Below, in pieces: positions 1 to 5,063 of a DNA stretch of 5,063 nucleotides. Source of the stretch: Bacteroidales bacterium (GTDB lineage Bacteria > Bacteroidota > Bacteroidia > Bacteroidales > JAAUTT01); NCBI GenBank assembly GCA_012031335.1, contig JAAUTT010000431.1, positions 1 through 5,063 of the forward strand. Reading direction: 5' to 3'. Below the pieces are notes generated by a model. The model saw only the letters and a list, made by a program, of their open reading frames with translations. It made no database searches and was not told the origin of the DNA. How positions within the stretch are numbered: the stretch's first letter is position 1; each line of letters opens with the position of its first letter. A program made the translations under genes and the position numbers.

Positions 1-1
1 C

Positions 2-23
2 AAAAACCCTTTCAGAAAAGGGG
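2..23 (-). terminator. Rho-independent terminator-like hairpin, minus strand
   Basis: Read on the minus strand, CCCTTT and AAAGGG form a perfect 6 bp stem around a 4-base loop (arms at 22-17 and 12-7). A run of five T residues (6-2) follows directly. This is the layout of an intrinsic terminator for leftward transcription, and it would end a transcript from the broken gene at 214-914. The stem is short and only moderately GC-rich, and the gene stop is about 190 bp away, so a link to that gene is inference. Confidence 0.5.
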
Positions 24-36
24 AAGTTAATTACTT

Positions 37-142
37 ATGACAGAATTTGGTTAAAGGCCTCATCCCCTACCCTTCTCCTACGAGGAGAAGGGAGTAGCTC
101 TTCGGCAATTTGAAGCTTTCGTTAATTTTTATTTTCTGTCAT
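37..142. repeat. Small palindromic element with terminal inverted repeats
   Basis: ATGACAGAA at 37-45 is matched perfectly by its reverse complement TTCTGTCAT at 134-142, giving 9 bp terminal inverted repeats about 106 bp apart end to end. Inside is a strong hairpin: CCCTTCTCCT (70-79) and AGGAGAAGGG (83-92) pair over 10 bp around the loop ACG. There is no ORF, and I see no clear target-site duplication. The arrangement resembles a short non-autonomous palindromic repeat of the MITE or REP kind. Hairpins of this pyrimidine-arm type are common between genes in Bacteroidota, which is general knowledge and was not tested here. Confidence 0.4.
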
Positions 143-154
143 CAACCCATTATG

Positions 155-170
155 CCCCATTTCCCTGGGG
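155..170. other. GC-rich hairpin CCCCA/TGGGG
   Basis: CCCCA (155-159) pairs with TGGGG (166-170) around a 6-base loop. The outer G154/T171 could add a wobble pair. It lies about 45 bp beyond the stop of the minus-strand gene at 214-914. It could help end or stabilise that transcript, but no T-run follows on either strand, so it is not a standard terminator. Confidence 0.3.
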
Positions 171-213
171 TCAGCTCTACCAATGACTTTTTCCTGTTCA
201 ATCATTTGTATCA

Positions 214-914
214 CTACCGAGATTTTGCTGAATAATCTTTGTCGGACTCTTCAACACTGAAAAATTCATTTTCAAGTATTTCCAGGAGGTTCTTTGAATT
301 TAGTAATTCGAGCAGTTCATTCCTGCATACCTTTTTGTTTATTTTCAATCCAGAATTAAAAATCTTTGTCCCAAAATAATAAAAGAACAGAACAAAATTA
401 TGCAAGCCGAATTTGCTTTGCGATAGCTTCCATAACCCTATTAAATCACCAATGTCAAAGAAAAATGAATAATACTCCAAATCGGTTTTATCAACCGACG
501 ATTCTCTTTCATTAATAAACTCAATCCAATCCATTAAAATGAAATCCTTAATCGCATCAATTTCATTTTGGGGCCAGGTATCCCATTAGCGTAAGCCAAC
601 TTGGTTGTAATTTCATAAAGACCAATTACTCCACGTCCGCTTAGGATGTTATGAACCTCCAGAATTCTCGGTAAAAAGTGTTTATAATGTTCAATTTCAC
701 CCCATGTATATAGTGCACTTCCATGATAAACAGAAAAATCATCTTCTTCCAGTTCCCTGAGCTTTTTCGAAGCCAGCTTTTTAGCATCAGCAGGATCAAC
801 ACAGCCGCAATCGCAATAATGCATATCCGATGTGGTGTATCTATTAAAAGTAAGATATAAATTGTCTATAACTACATGCTTCTCCATTACACATAAAAGT
901 TTACCCCAATCCAT
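214..914 (-). pseudogene. Conserved hypothetical protein, broken by a one-base frameshift
   Basis: Two overlapping minus-strand reading frames (914-534 and 534-214) read as one protein of about 233 residues if one base is restored. The first frame gives 110 sensible residues, including a YCDCGCVD cysteine cluster (Cys34, 36, 38), an ALYTWGEIEHYKHFLPRILE block (residues 67-86) and the start of a KLAYAN block. It then runs into a short tail and stops. The other frame continues smoothly as WDTWPQNEIDAIKDFILMDW, well upstream of its own ATG at 534. The whole span is 701 bp, one base short of 234 codons, and the break is at about 585-588. From memory, the C-x-C cluster, TWG, HFLPR and W-x-x-W-x-x-x-E order matches a widespread uncharacterised bacterial family of roughly this length. 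I cannot name it or give a function. The start could be Met1 (914) or Met10 (887); neither has a clear ribosome binding site. Confidence 0.72.
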
Positions 915-1112
915 CTTCGTTGCTATTTTGAAAAAAAGCCAAACAATAACAATAACACTGCATCTGTTTTAACTTATCTGCTCTTTAATCGAAAACAAAA
1001 TACAAAATATTGAAAATTAAAATTAAGCAGGAAGGATTTTATAGCTTAAAAATCTCAAAATGCCAAAACAACAAATAATCACTACATTTGTTTTTATTTG
1101 AATTTTACAAAT
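915..1112. other. Divergent intergenic region
   Basis: This AT-rich gap of 198 bp separates the minus-strand hypothetical gene from the plus-strand AraC-type regulator, so promoters for both should lie here. Only the plus-strand -7 box at 1083-1090 is recognisable. No good TAnnTTTG box was found for the leftward gene. TATTTG (1095-1100) and CAAATA (1108-1113) form a 6 bp inverted repeat with a 7-base spacer ending at the regulator's start codon. It could be an autoregulatory operator or chance in AT-rich DNA. No small ORF or RNA gene was recognised. Confidence 0.5.
1083..1090 (+). promoter_or_regulatory. Candidate Bacteroidota-type -7 box (TACATTTG)
   Basis: TACATTTG matches the Bacteroidota sigma-factor -7 consensus TAnnTTTG. 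It lies 22 bp before the ATG of the AraC-type regulator, giving a short leader of roughly 15 bases. No convincing TTG or TTTG -33 element lies at the expected distance, so this rests on one box only. Confidence 0.35.
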
Positions 1113-2038
1113 ATGGAAAACATAAGCATAAGAGAATTTTATAAAGATATTTTTGCCAGTACCGGATGCCAGCTCGACTATTTTTTAGATAGTAAAAGCA
1201 ATACCGACCTGGGTCATTTCAATGTTTTTGAAATTGCCAAGTTTTATTTCAGTGGCAATAAAAAATCGGAAATGACATACAACAGGAGATTGTATTATAA
1301 AATAAGCCTGATAAAAGGCAAAAACCTTGTTGAATATGCCGGAAAAACAGTTCTCATAGAAAAACAAGGAATATTATTTGCAACACCAAAAATTCCTTAT
1401 AGATATACTCCCCAAAACCAGGAGCAATCTGGATTTTTCTGTGTATTCACCAAAGAGTTTTTATCGAAATCGAAAACCGGTTTACTTATCGACGAGTTAC
1501 CCATTTATCAACCCAACAGCGATTTTGTTTATCAGTTAAATGATGAACAATATGCGGAAATGGAATTGATATTCACGAAAATGGATGCGGAACTTTCATC
1601 GGACTATGCTTTTAAGTACGATTTAATACGTAACTATGTGATGGAACTGATACACACCGGACAAAAACTTAAACCCATAGAAAGCACCGTCCTACCAATG
1701 CTGCCGGCAGAATCTCATCCCTGTTTATAGAATTACTTGAAAGGCAGTTTCCCATTGAAAGCGATGCACAGGTTATTCAGCTTAAAGCTCCGGTTGATTT
1801 TGCCAAAACGTTAGGCATACATATCAACCACCTTAATAAGGTATTGAAAGAAACTACAGGCCGCAGCACAACAGAAATTGTGAATGGCAGGATAGCAGAA
1901 GAAGCTAAAATACTACTGAAACAAACACAATGGAATGTTTCCGAAATAGCCTATGCTTTAGGCTTTGACGAGGTGGCTCATTTTTCGAACTTTTTTAAAA
2001 AACACACTACCCTTTCACCATTGAAATACCGAAATTGA
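1113..2038 (+). pseudogene. AraC-family transcriptional regulator, frameshifted between its two domains
   Basis: The intact protein would be about 308 residues, usual for AraC-type regulators with an N-terminal sensing domain. The frame from ATG 1113 (MENISIREFYKD) gives that domain, including NVFEIAKFYF, YNRRLYYKISLIKG, PKIPYRYTPQ and FKYDLIRNYVMELIH. It stops at 1728-1730 after an unrelated tail. From 1697 another frame continues as NAAGRISSLFIELLERQFPI, then DFAKTLGIHINHLNKVLKET (first helix-turn-helix), and then WNVSEIAYALGFDEVAHFSN and FFKKHTTLSPLKYR (second helix-turn-helix, the AraC signature). The 926 bp span is one base short of 309 codons; restoring one base, for example in the AA at 1697-1698, joins the domains. 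A TTG at 1098 would add five residues, but ATG 1113 is preferred. As written, the sensor would be made without its DNA-binding part. The gene reads into the SDR gene downstream, its likely target. The ligand is unknown. Confidence 0.85.
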
Positions 2039-2116
2039 TTGTTTTTTGCAAATAATGGATGCTATTTACAAGCAAAATATTTCCCCATTACCTGACATTT
2101 GTAAAACAAATTTTAA

Positions 2117-2130
2117 TAGGAAATAAAATG
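2117..2130 (+). promoter_or_regulatory. Ribosome binding site deciding the SDR start
   Basis: TAGGAAATAAAATG places an AGGA motif (2118-2121) six bases before ATG 2128. This supports Met at 2128 over the in-frame ATG at 2059, which would add 23 residues unlike an SDR N-terminus. Confidence 0.55.
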
Positions 2131-2895
2131 ACAGGTAATTCAAACAGAATAGCATTAGTAACCGGCGGCAGCCGTGGACTTGGCAGAGATATGGCAATTC
2201 AGTTAGCCCGGAAAAATTTTGATATTATCATCACCTATAACAGCAACAAGGAAGCTGCCATAAAGGTGCTTGAAGAAATTAAAACTATTGGTAAAAAAGC
2301 CATTGCCTTGCAACTTGATGTTGCAAAAAGTAAAAGTTACGAGGCTTTTATAGGCCTTGTAAAGGACAAGCTGACAAGTGATTTCGGATCGCACCAGATT
2401 TATGCATTGGTGAATAATGCTGGTACAGGACTTTATGCTCCTTTTGAAAATACAACAGAAGAGCAATTTGATGATATGGTAAACATTCACCTGAAGGCTG
2501 CTTTTTTCCTGACACAAAAAGCACTTCCCCTTCTGAGTGATGGTGGAAGTATCGTAAACATATCGTCGGGCCTGGCCCGCTTCAGTAACAGTAACTATTC
2601 AGCGTATGCCATAATGAAGGCTGCCATCGAAAGTTTAACCAGATATCAGGCGCTGGAATTAGGCAGCAGAAAAATACGGGTAAACACTGTTGCTCCGGGC
2701 GCTATAGAGACTGATTTTGCCGGCGGTGCAGTAAGAGACAATAAGAATATTAACGATATGATAGCAAGTGTTACGGCATTAGGAAGAGTGGGTTTACCCG
2801 ATGATATCGGCAGTGTTGTAGCCTTTCTTTGCAGTGAAGATGCTAAATGGGTAAATGCACAACGAATTGAAGTATCCGGGGGTGTTCATATTTAA
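2128..2895 (+). CDS. Short-chain dehydrogenase/reductase, FabG-like SDR oxidoreductase
   Basis: This 255-residue protein has the usual length and order of a classical SDR, a cytoplasmic NAD(P)-dependent oxidoreductase. The Rossmann motif TGGSRGLG is at residues 12-19, followed by Arg20. NNAG is at 96-99. The catalytic Ser (probably Ser147), Tyr160 and Lys164 lie in NISSGLA and YAIMK. The PGAIETDF segment (190-197) and the C-terminal GRVGLPDDIGSVVAFLCSED are typical of FabG-like members. In the stretch NIHLKAAFFLTQ, His121 sits where many classical SDRs have the fourth catalytic residue, Asn. Start 2128 fits the nearby AGGA and the family N-terminus. The substrate cannot be told from sequence. 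It is more likely a side-pathway reductase than the housekeeping fatty-acid FabG, because no fatty-acid genes are near. It lies 89 bp after the AraC-type regulator on the same strand, so control by that regulator is likely but inferred. Confidence 0.93.
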   Translation: MTGNSNRIALVTGGSRGLGRDMAIQLARKNFDIIITYNSNKEAAIKVLEEIKTIGKKAIALQLDVAKSKSYEAFIGLVKDKLTSDFGSHQIYALVNNAGTGLYAPFENTTEEQFDDMVNIHLKAAFFLTQKALPLLSDGGSIVNISSGLARFSNSNYSAYAIMKAAIESLTRYQALELGSRKIRVNTVAPGAIETDFAGGAVRDNKNINDMIASVTALGRVGLPDDIGSVVAFLCSEDAKWVNAQRIEVSGGVHI

Positions 2896-2917
2896 ACAAA
2901 AATCCTTATCGGTTAAA

Positions 2918-2962
2918 TACAGGAGGGCCGGGTAAAAAGTAATAATCCAGCCCTTTACTGTA
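2918..2962 (+). terminator. Imperfect 3' stem-loop after the SDR gene
   Basis: TACAG (2918-2922) pairs with CTGTA (2958-2962), and GGGC (2925-2928) with GCCC (2950-2953). Past a C/A mismatch, GG (2930-2931) pairs with CC (2947-2948). Short internal loops (GA and TTTA) separate the stems. It begins 22 bp after the SDR stop, the position expected for a 3'-end structure. No U-run follows, so it is not a textbook intrinsic terminator and may only protect the transcript end. Confidence 0.35.
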
Positions 2963-3027
2963 TCTGACCTGCACAAAGTCGCAGTAAACATGTAGATGCA
3001 CACTTTTTATACAGCATTATGCAACTC

Positions 3028-3053
3028 TGTGACTTTATGTTCAATTTAATTTT
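3028..3053. repeat. Direct repeat copy 1 (26 bp)
   Basis: This stretch matches 5036-5061 at 24 of 26 positions in the same orientation. The common core after the second mismatch is TGTTCAATTTAATTTT (3038-3053). Looser similarity continues to the left (an ATGC...AC...TGTGAC pattern). It lies between the convergent SDR and hypothetical genes. It may be one member of a dispersed intergenic repeat family. Confidence 0.6.
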
Positions 3054-3173
3054 CGCGCAGGAGAGTTATTATTTTATTCAATCATTCTGTTAAACCGGAT
3101 TTAGTATTTAAATATTCAAAGATTACAGCAATGGTTACTATTATCCAAGTTACAGCAAATTGTGGATGCCATT

Positions 3174-3736
3174 CTAACTTTTTAGCTTATTTTTAAGTCT
3201 ATTAGCATTCTTTAATAATAGATCTGGATTCCTTTTATACCCGTTCGGTTTTTCTGTAATCAAAATATATTTTAAAATATCCATTGTGTCCTTTAGTGTT
3301 TTTAAATCCTTGATTAAGGATTCATTATAGATCTTTAACAGTTCCTCATTTTCAACAATTTTTACATAATCAAAACACTTTTCCGGTGATGTATATTTCT
3401 CAAGCCCCCATGCTAAGATGAATCCCGTGTAACGGTTCCTTTGTTGATTTTCAGCATACAAATATGATTTGCAGCATTTACATACCAGCAGGAACTCTCA
3501 AGATATTCATGCATAACCAAATTGTTCCATAAAATATTGGAATATACTGAAGTTATGGACCGATGTCTATCATCACAGTATAGTTTATCAAAAACAGCAT
3601 AGAATTCATTTGAAAAAGTTGGTGAATTCTCTATAATTCTTACGTATTCTTTTATTTCATTTACAGTATAATACTTTTTCCATCGGGTAGAAACATACCA
3701 ATAAAAACACAATCCAGCGATAAGCAAAATAATCAC
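3174..3736 (-). pseudogene. Membrane-anchored hypothetical protein, frameshifted
   Basis: Two minus-strand frames (3736-3413 and 3461-3174) join into one protein of about 187 residues if one base is restored. The first frame reads well up to WYVNAANHI (residue 92). The second continues as YAENQQRNRYTGFILAWGLE and ends NPDLLLKNANRLKNKLKS. The break is at a T-run on the minus strand (3462-3460), and the 563 bp span is one base short of 188 codons. A hydrophobic segment at residues 2-15 (IILLIAGLCFYWYV) suggests one N-terminal membrane anchor. The apparent start is only a GTG at 3736, and no ATG lies in frame up to a TAA at 3757-3755, so the true N-terminus is uncertain and further damage is likely. 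The FSNEFYAVFDKLY, GLEKYTSPEK and RNPDLLLKNANRLKN segments recall small transglycosylase (GT51)-like proteins of Bacteroidota; this is from memory and weak. The gene follows the beta-lactamase and may be cotranscribed with it. Confidence 0.6.
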
Positions 3737-3754
3737 AAATCCTAAAAGTCCTTT

Positions 3755-3859
3755 TTAATAAAAGTTTAAAAAAATCGTTTCATTGGGGCACTCCCCTGGT
3801 CCTTTGAATTTCGGGTTCTCATGGTTTACTATCCAGATTTTTATTTTATCCGCAAACAT
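3755..3859 (-). other. 34-codon ORF, possible lost N-terminus of the downstream gene
   Basis: ATG 3859 opens a 34-residue frame (MFADKIKIWIVNHENPKFKG and on) that ends at TAA 3757-3755. It starts 12 bp after the beta-lactamase stop, with AAGG about seven bases upstream as a possible ribosome binding site. It is in the same frame as the hypothetical gene at 3736-3174, so one stop codon separates them. It could be that gene's N-terminus cut by a nonsense change, or an open stretch by chance. A competing reading uses another frame from ATG 3783 (or in-frame ATG 3822): MKRFFKLLLK joined to GLLGFVIILL. That needs one base less in the T7 run (3774-3768) and one less in the A5 run (3756-3752). Confidence 0.3.
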
Positions 3860-3871
3860 TTTTAACCTTAT

Positions 3872-4774
3872 TTAATTCTCAGGATTTGAGTAATAGTCCC
3901 ATGTTGCTTTTGCAATATCGGCAATTATCTTTTCATTAGTTGCTTCATCTTCTTTTGAATTTGTAATAAATACACTAATGAAAAAATATTTTCCATCTGG
4001 TAAGAATACAATACCAATGTCGTTCACCGCTTCTGTTATACCGTTGTTTGTTCCTGATGAACCTGTTTTGTGCGCAACAATGGTTCCGTCGGGTAACTGA
4101 CCTTTTATCCTGCGCTTTCCAGTTTCTGTGGCCTTCATAACATTCCAGATAAAATTGTAACTGGTTTCGGAAAGCAAATTCTCCTTTTTGAGGTAAAACT
4201 TTGTGAGTGTTTCGTTGGCTGCTTTTGGTGTGATCCAATTCTGAAACATCAGATCCCAATTCGCTTGTTGTGTTTCTTCATTCAATTTTATTGAAATGTC
4301 TTTAATATTATTTTCTTTAAAGTAATCTTCAACCGTTCCGGGGCCACCAATAAGCCTTAATAAAACGTCGCATCCAACATTATCACTCAGCGAAACTGTA
4401 TAATCAATTAACTTTGAAATTGAAAAACTTCCTCCATCAGGATTTTCTTCTCTAAGTGGACTCCATAAATCGGGCAACAATTCTTTCTTCTGTATTTCAA
4501 CCTTTTGTTCCAGTGAAAATTTCCCTTCATCAATTTGAGACAACACTTTTAATGCAATATGATATTTAAACACGCTTTGCAAAGGGAATCGTTTATCACC
4601 GTTATAGGAAATGGTATCCTTGCCATCATTCCCAATTATTGAAACGCCAACAACTGCATTCTTATCCGAAACAATTTGTTTTATTTTATTTCTTAACAAA
4701 TCCGTTTTCTGATTTGGTGTATGACAACTAATTATCAGAAAAACAAATGTAGCTAAGGGTATTATTCTTTTCAT
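3872..4774 (-). CDS. bla: Class A beta-lactamase, subclass A2 (PER/VEB/CepA-like), predicted lipoprotein
   Basis: This 300-residue serine beta-lactamase hydrolyses beta-lactams through an acyl-enzyme intermediate. The catalytic motifs are in order: Ser67-Val-Phe-Lys70 (S70xxK of the standard numbering), Ser130-Asp-Asn132 (SDN loop), Glu166 in LNEETQQ (omega-loop general base) and Lys236-Thr-Gly238 (KTG). The FPLQSVFKYHIALKVL and LSDNVGCDVLLRLIGG segments and the QNWITPKAA block after the omega loop mark subclass A2. The start is set at ATG 4774, because MKRIIPLATFVFLIISC is a lipoprotein signal with Cys17 in the lipobox. An upstream in-frame ATG (4843) would add 23 residues before the signal and is rejected. 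The residues after Cys17 (HTPNQKTD) lack the acidic surface-export signal described in Bacteroidota, so a membrane-tethered periplasmic enzyme is likely. The gene looks complete. No bla regulator lies in the window, so expression is probably constitutive. Whether it acts on cephalosporins, penicillins or both cannot be read reliably. Confidence 0.95.
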   Translation of the reverse strand: MKRIIPLATFVFLIISCHTPNQKTDLLRNKIKQIVSDKNAVVGVSIIGNDGKDTISYNGDKRFPLQSVFKYHIALKVLSQIDEGKFSLEQKVEIQKKELLPDLWSPLREENPDGGSFSISKLIDYTVSLSDNVGCDVLLRLIGGPGTVEDYFKENNIKDISIKLNEETQQANWDLMFQNWITPKAANETLTKFYLKKENLLSETSYNFIWNVMKATETGKRRIKGQLPDGTIVAHKTGSSGTNNGITEAVNDIGIVFLPDGKYFFISVFITNSKEDEATNEKIIADIAKATWDYYSNPEN

Positions 4775-4998
4775 ATTTAGATTAGAATTTGAGTGAGAAA
4801 CGAGCTTAATAAAAATACCATCAAAATTTATTAAAATTAACAAGGATTACTATTTATCTGCAATTTCCCGGAGAAATTATTGAATCAGACCAGAAATCGC
4901 ACATCCATGATTCTATATTTTTGACTTTTATTGGTTTTAGAGTTATCTAACATTGTTGTTTACCACAATTGTTTTTGGCAGGCCCTAATCCCTATAAA

Positions 4999-5048
4999 CA
5001 CAAAGGCATACTTCTTAATGCTACCTTTGTGACTTCGTGACTTTGTGT
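4999..5048. repeat. Octamer tandem with an inverted copy
   Basis: Three 8 bp units sit end to end: CTTTGTGA (5025-5032), CTTCGTGA (5033-5040) and CTTTGTGT (5041-5048). CACAAAGG (4999-5006) is the exact reverse complement of CCTTTGTG (5024-5031), so this part can also fold into a hairpin. CAT (5007-5009) and ATG (5018-5020) extend the stem past a bulge on the right arm. The last unit is inside repeat copy 2. Confidence 0.55.
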
Positions 5049-5061
5049 TCAATTTAATTTT
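5036..5061. repeat. Direct repeat copy 2 (26 bp)
   Basis: This is the same-orientation partner of 3028-3053, with 24 of 26 bases identical; the differences are at the first base and at 5045 (G against A). It ends two bases before the window edge, so the repeat unit may extend further right. It lies beyond the 5' side of the beta-lactamase gene, and copy 1 lies beyond the 3' side of that gene's downstream neighbour. Confidence 0.6.
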
Positions 5062-5063
5062 AA

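Larger units (their letters stand above)
2896..3173. other. Convergent intergenic region
   Basis: This 278 bp gap lies between the ends of the plus-strand SDR gene and the minus-strand hypothetical gene. It contains the imperfect stem-loop at 2918-2962 and one copy of the direct repeat at 3028-3053. The remainder (3054-3173) is AT-rich. I see no gene, RNA or clear terminator for the minus-strand gene in it. Confidence 0.6.
4775..5063. other. Gene-free region upstream of the beta-lactamase
   Basis: This region of 289 bp has no credible ORF. It must hold the beta-lactamase promoter on the minus strand. The best -7 candidate is a weak TATTTTTA (minus strand, about 4823-4816), one mismatch from TAnnTTTG and without a good -33 element. 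AATTTC (4862-4867) and GAAATT (4873-4878) form a 6 bp hairpin around CCGGA. The right end holds the octamer tandem and repeat copy 2. Confidence 0.45.

Noticed and set aside
155..200. Remnant of a REP/RAYT-type transposon near the GGGGTCAGC sequence
   Set aside because: The motif only loosely recalls such elements, and no transposase-like reading frame or second copy is present.
1185..1367. Minus-strand ORF of 60 codons inside the AraC-type gene
   Set aside because: It is opposite a frame with clear AraC-family sequence and has no recognisable features of its own.
2059..2127. SDR start at ATG 2059
   Set aside because: The 23 extra residues are not SDR-like, and ATG 2128 has an AGGA motif at proper spacing.
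2203..3003. Minus-strand ORFs opposite the SDR gene (2203-2517 and 2794-3003)
   Set aside because: Both mainly lie antisense to well-conserved SDR sequence and look like shadow frames with odd composition.
3123..3158. TTACAGCAA occurring twice (3123-3131 and 3150-3158)
   Set aside because: Two 9 bp copies with no further structure can arise by chance in AT-rich DNA. They are too few for a CRISPR or tandem array.
534..3463. Programmed -1 ribosomal frameshifting at the three frame breaks
   Set aside because: All three breaks have the direction a -1 slip would repair, but none has an X-XXY-YYZ slippery heptamer in the right phase, and an AraC regulator is not a known case. Lost bases are simpler.
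3975..4259. Minus-strand ORF in another frame of the beta-lactamase
   Set aside because: It overlaps the conserved C-terminal half of the beta-lactamase, including KTG, and is a shadow frame.
4775..4843. Beta-lactamase start at the upstream ATG 4843
   Set aside because: The extra 23 residues would precede a clear lipoprotein signal peptide starting at Met 4774, so the longer start is not credible.

Overview
The window looks like a chromosomal intergenic-rich stretch from a member of the Bacteroidota. It is AT-rich, and its class A beta-lactamase is of the A2 (PER/VEB/CepA-like) type typical of that phylum. A TAnnTTTG-type -7 box precedes one gene, and the AraC-type regulator and SDR enzyme are of kinds common in Bacteroidota. 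No plasmid, phage or transposase gene is visible. Genus cannot be read from the sequence.

Layout, left to right. Positions 1-213 hold no gene but several hairpins: a minus-strand terminator-like hairpin at 2-23, a roughly 106 bp palindromic element with terminal inverted repeats at 37-142, and a GC-rich hairpin at 155-170. A conserved hypothetical gene lies on the minus strand (214-914), broken by one frameshift near 585-588. A divergent intergenic region (915-1112) carries a candidate promoter for an AraC-family regulator on the plus strand (1113-2038). That regulator is also broken by a frameshift, near 1695-1698, which separates its sensory domain from its DNA-binding domain. An intact short-chain dehydrogenase/reductase (2128-2895) follows 89 bp downstream. 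The two probably form a regulator-enzyme pair.

Positions 2896-3173 are a convergent gap with a stem-loop and the first copy of a direct repeat. Next come two minus-strand genes. In transcription order these are an intact class A2 beta-lactamase lipoprotein (4774-3872) and a broken, membrane-anchored hypothetical gene (about 3736-3174) just downstream of it. Positions 4775-5063 have no gene. They contain the upstream region of the beta-lactamase and, at the window edge, a second copy of the repeat.

Two observations stand out. First, three of the five genes carry frameshifts, and each is repaired by adding one base. This points to sequencing or assembly deletions, or less likely to parallel gene decay. 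Second, a 26 bp sequence occurs as near-identical direct copies (24/26) about 2.0 kb apart. The copies flank the beta-lactamase and its downstream neighbour exactly. I see no convincing new multi-gene system here; the rest is ordinary accessory or intergenic content.
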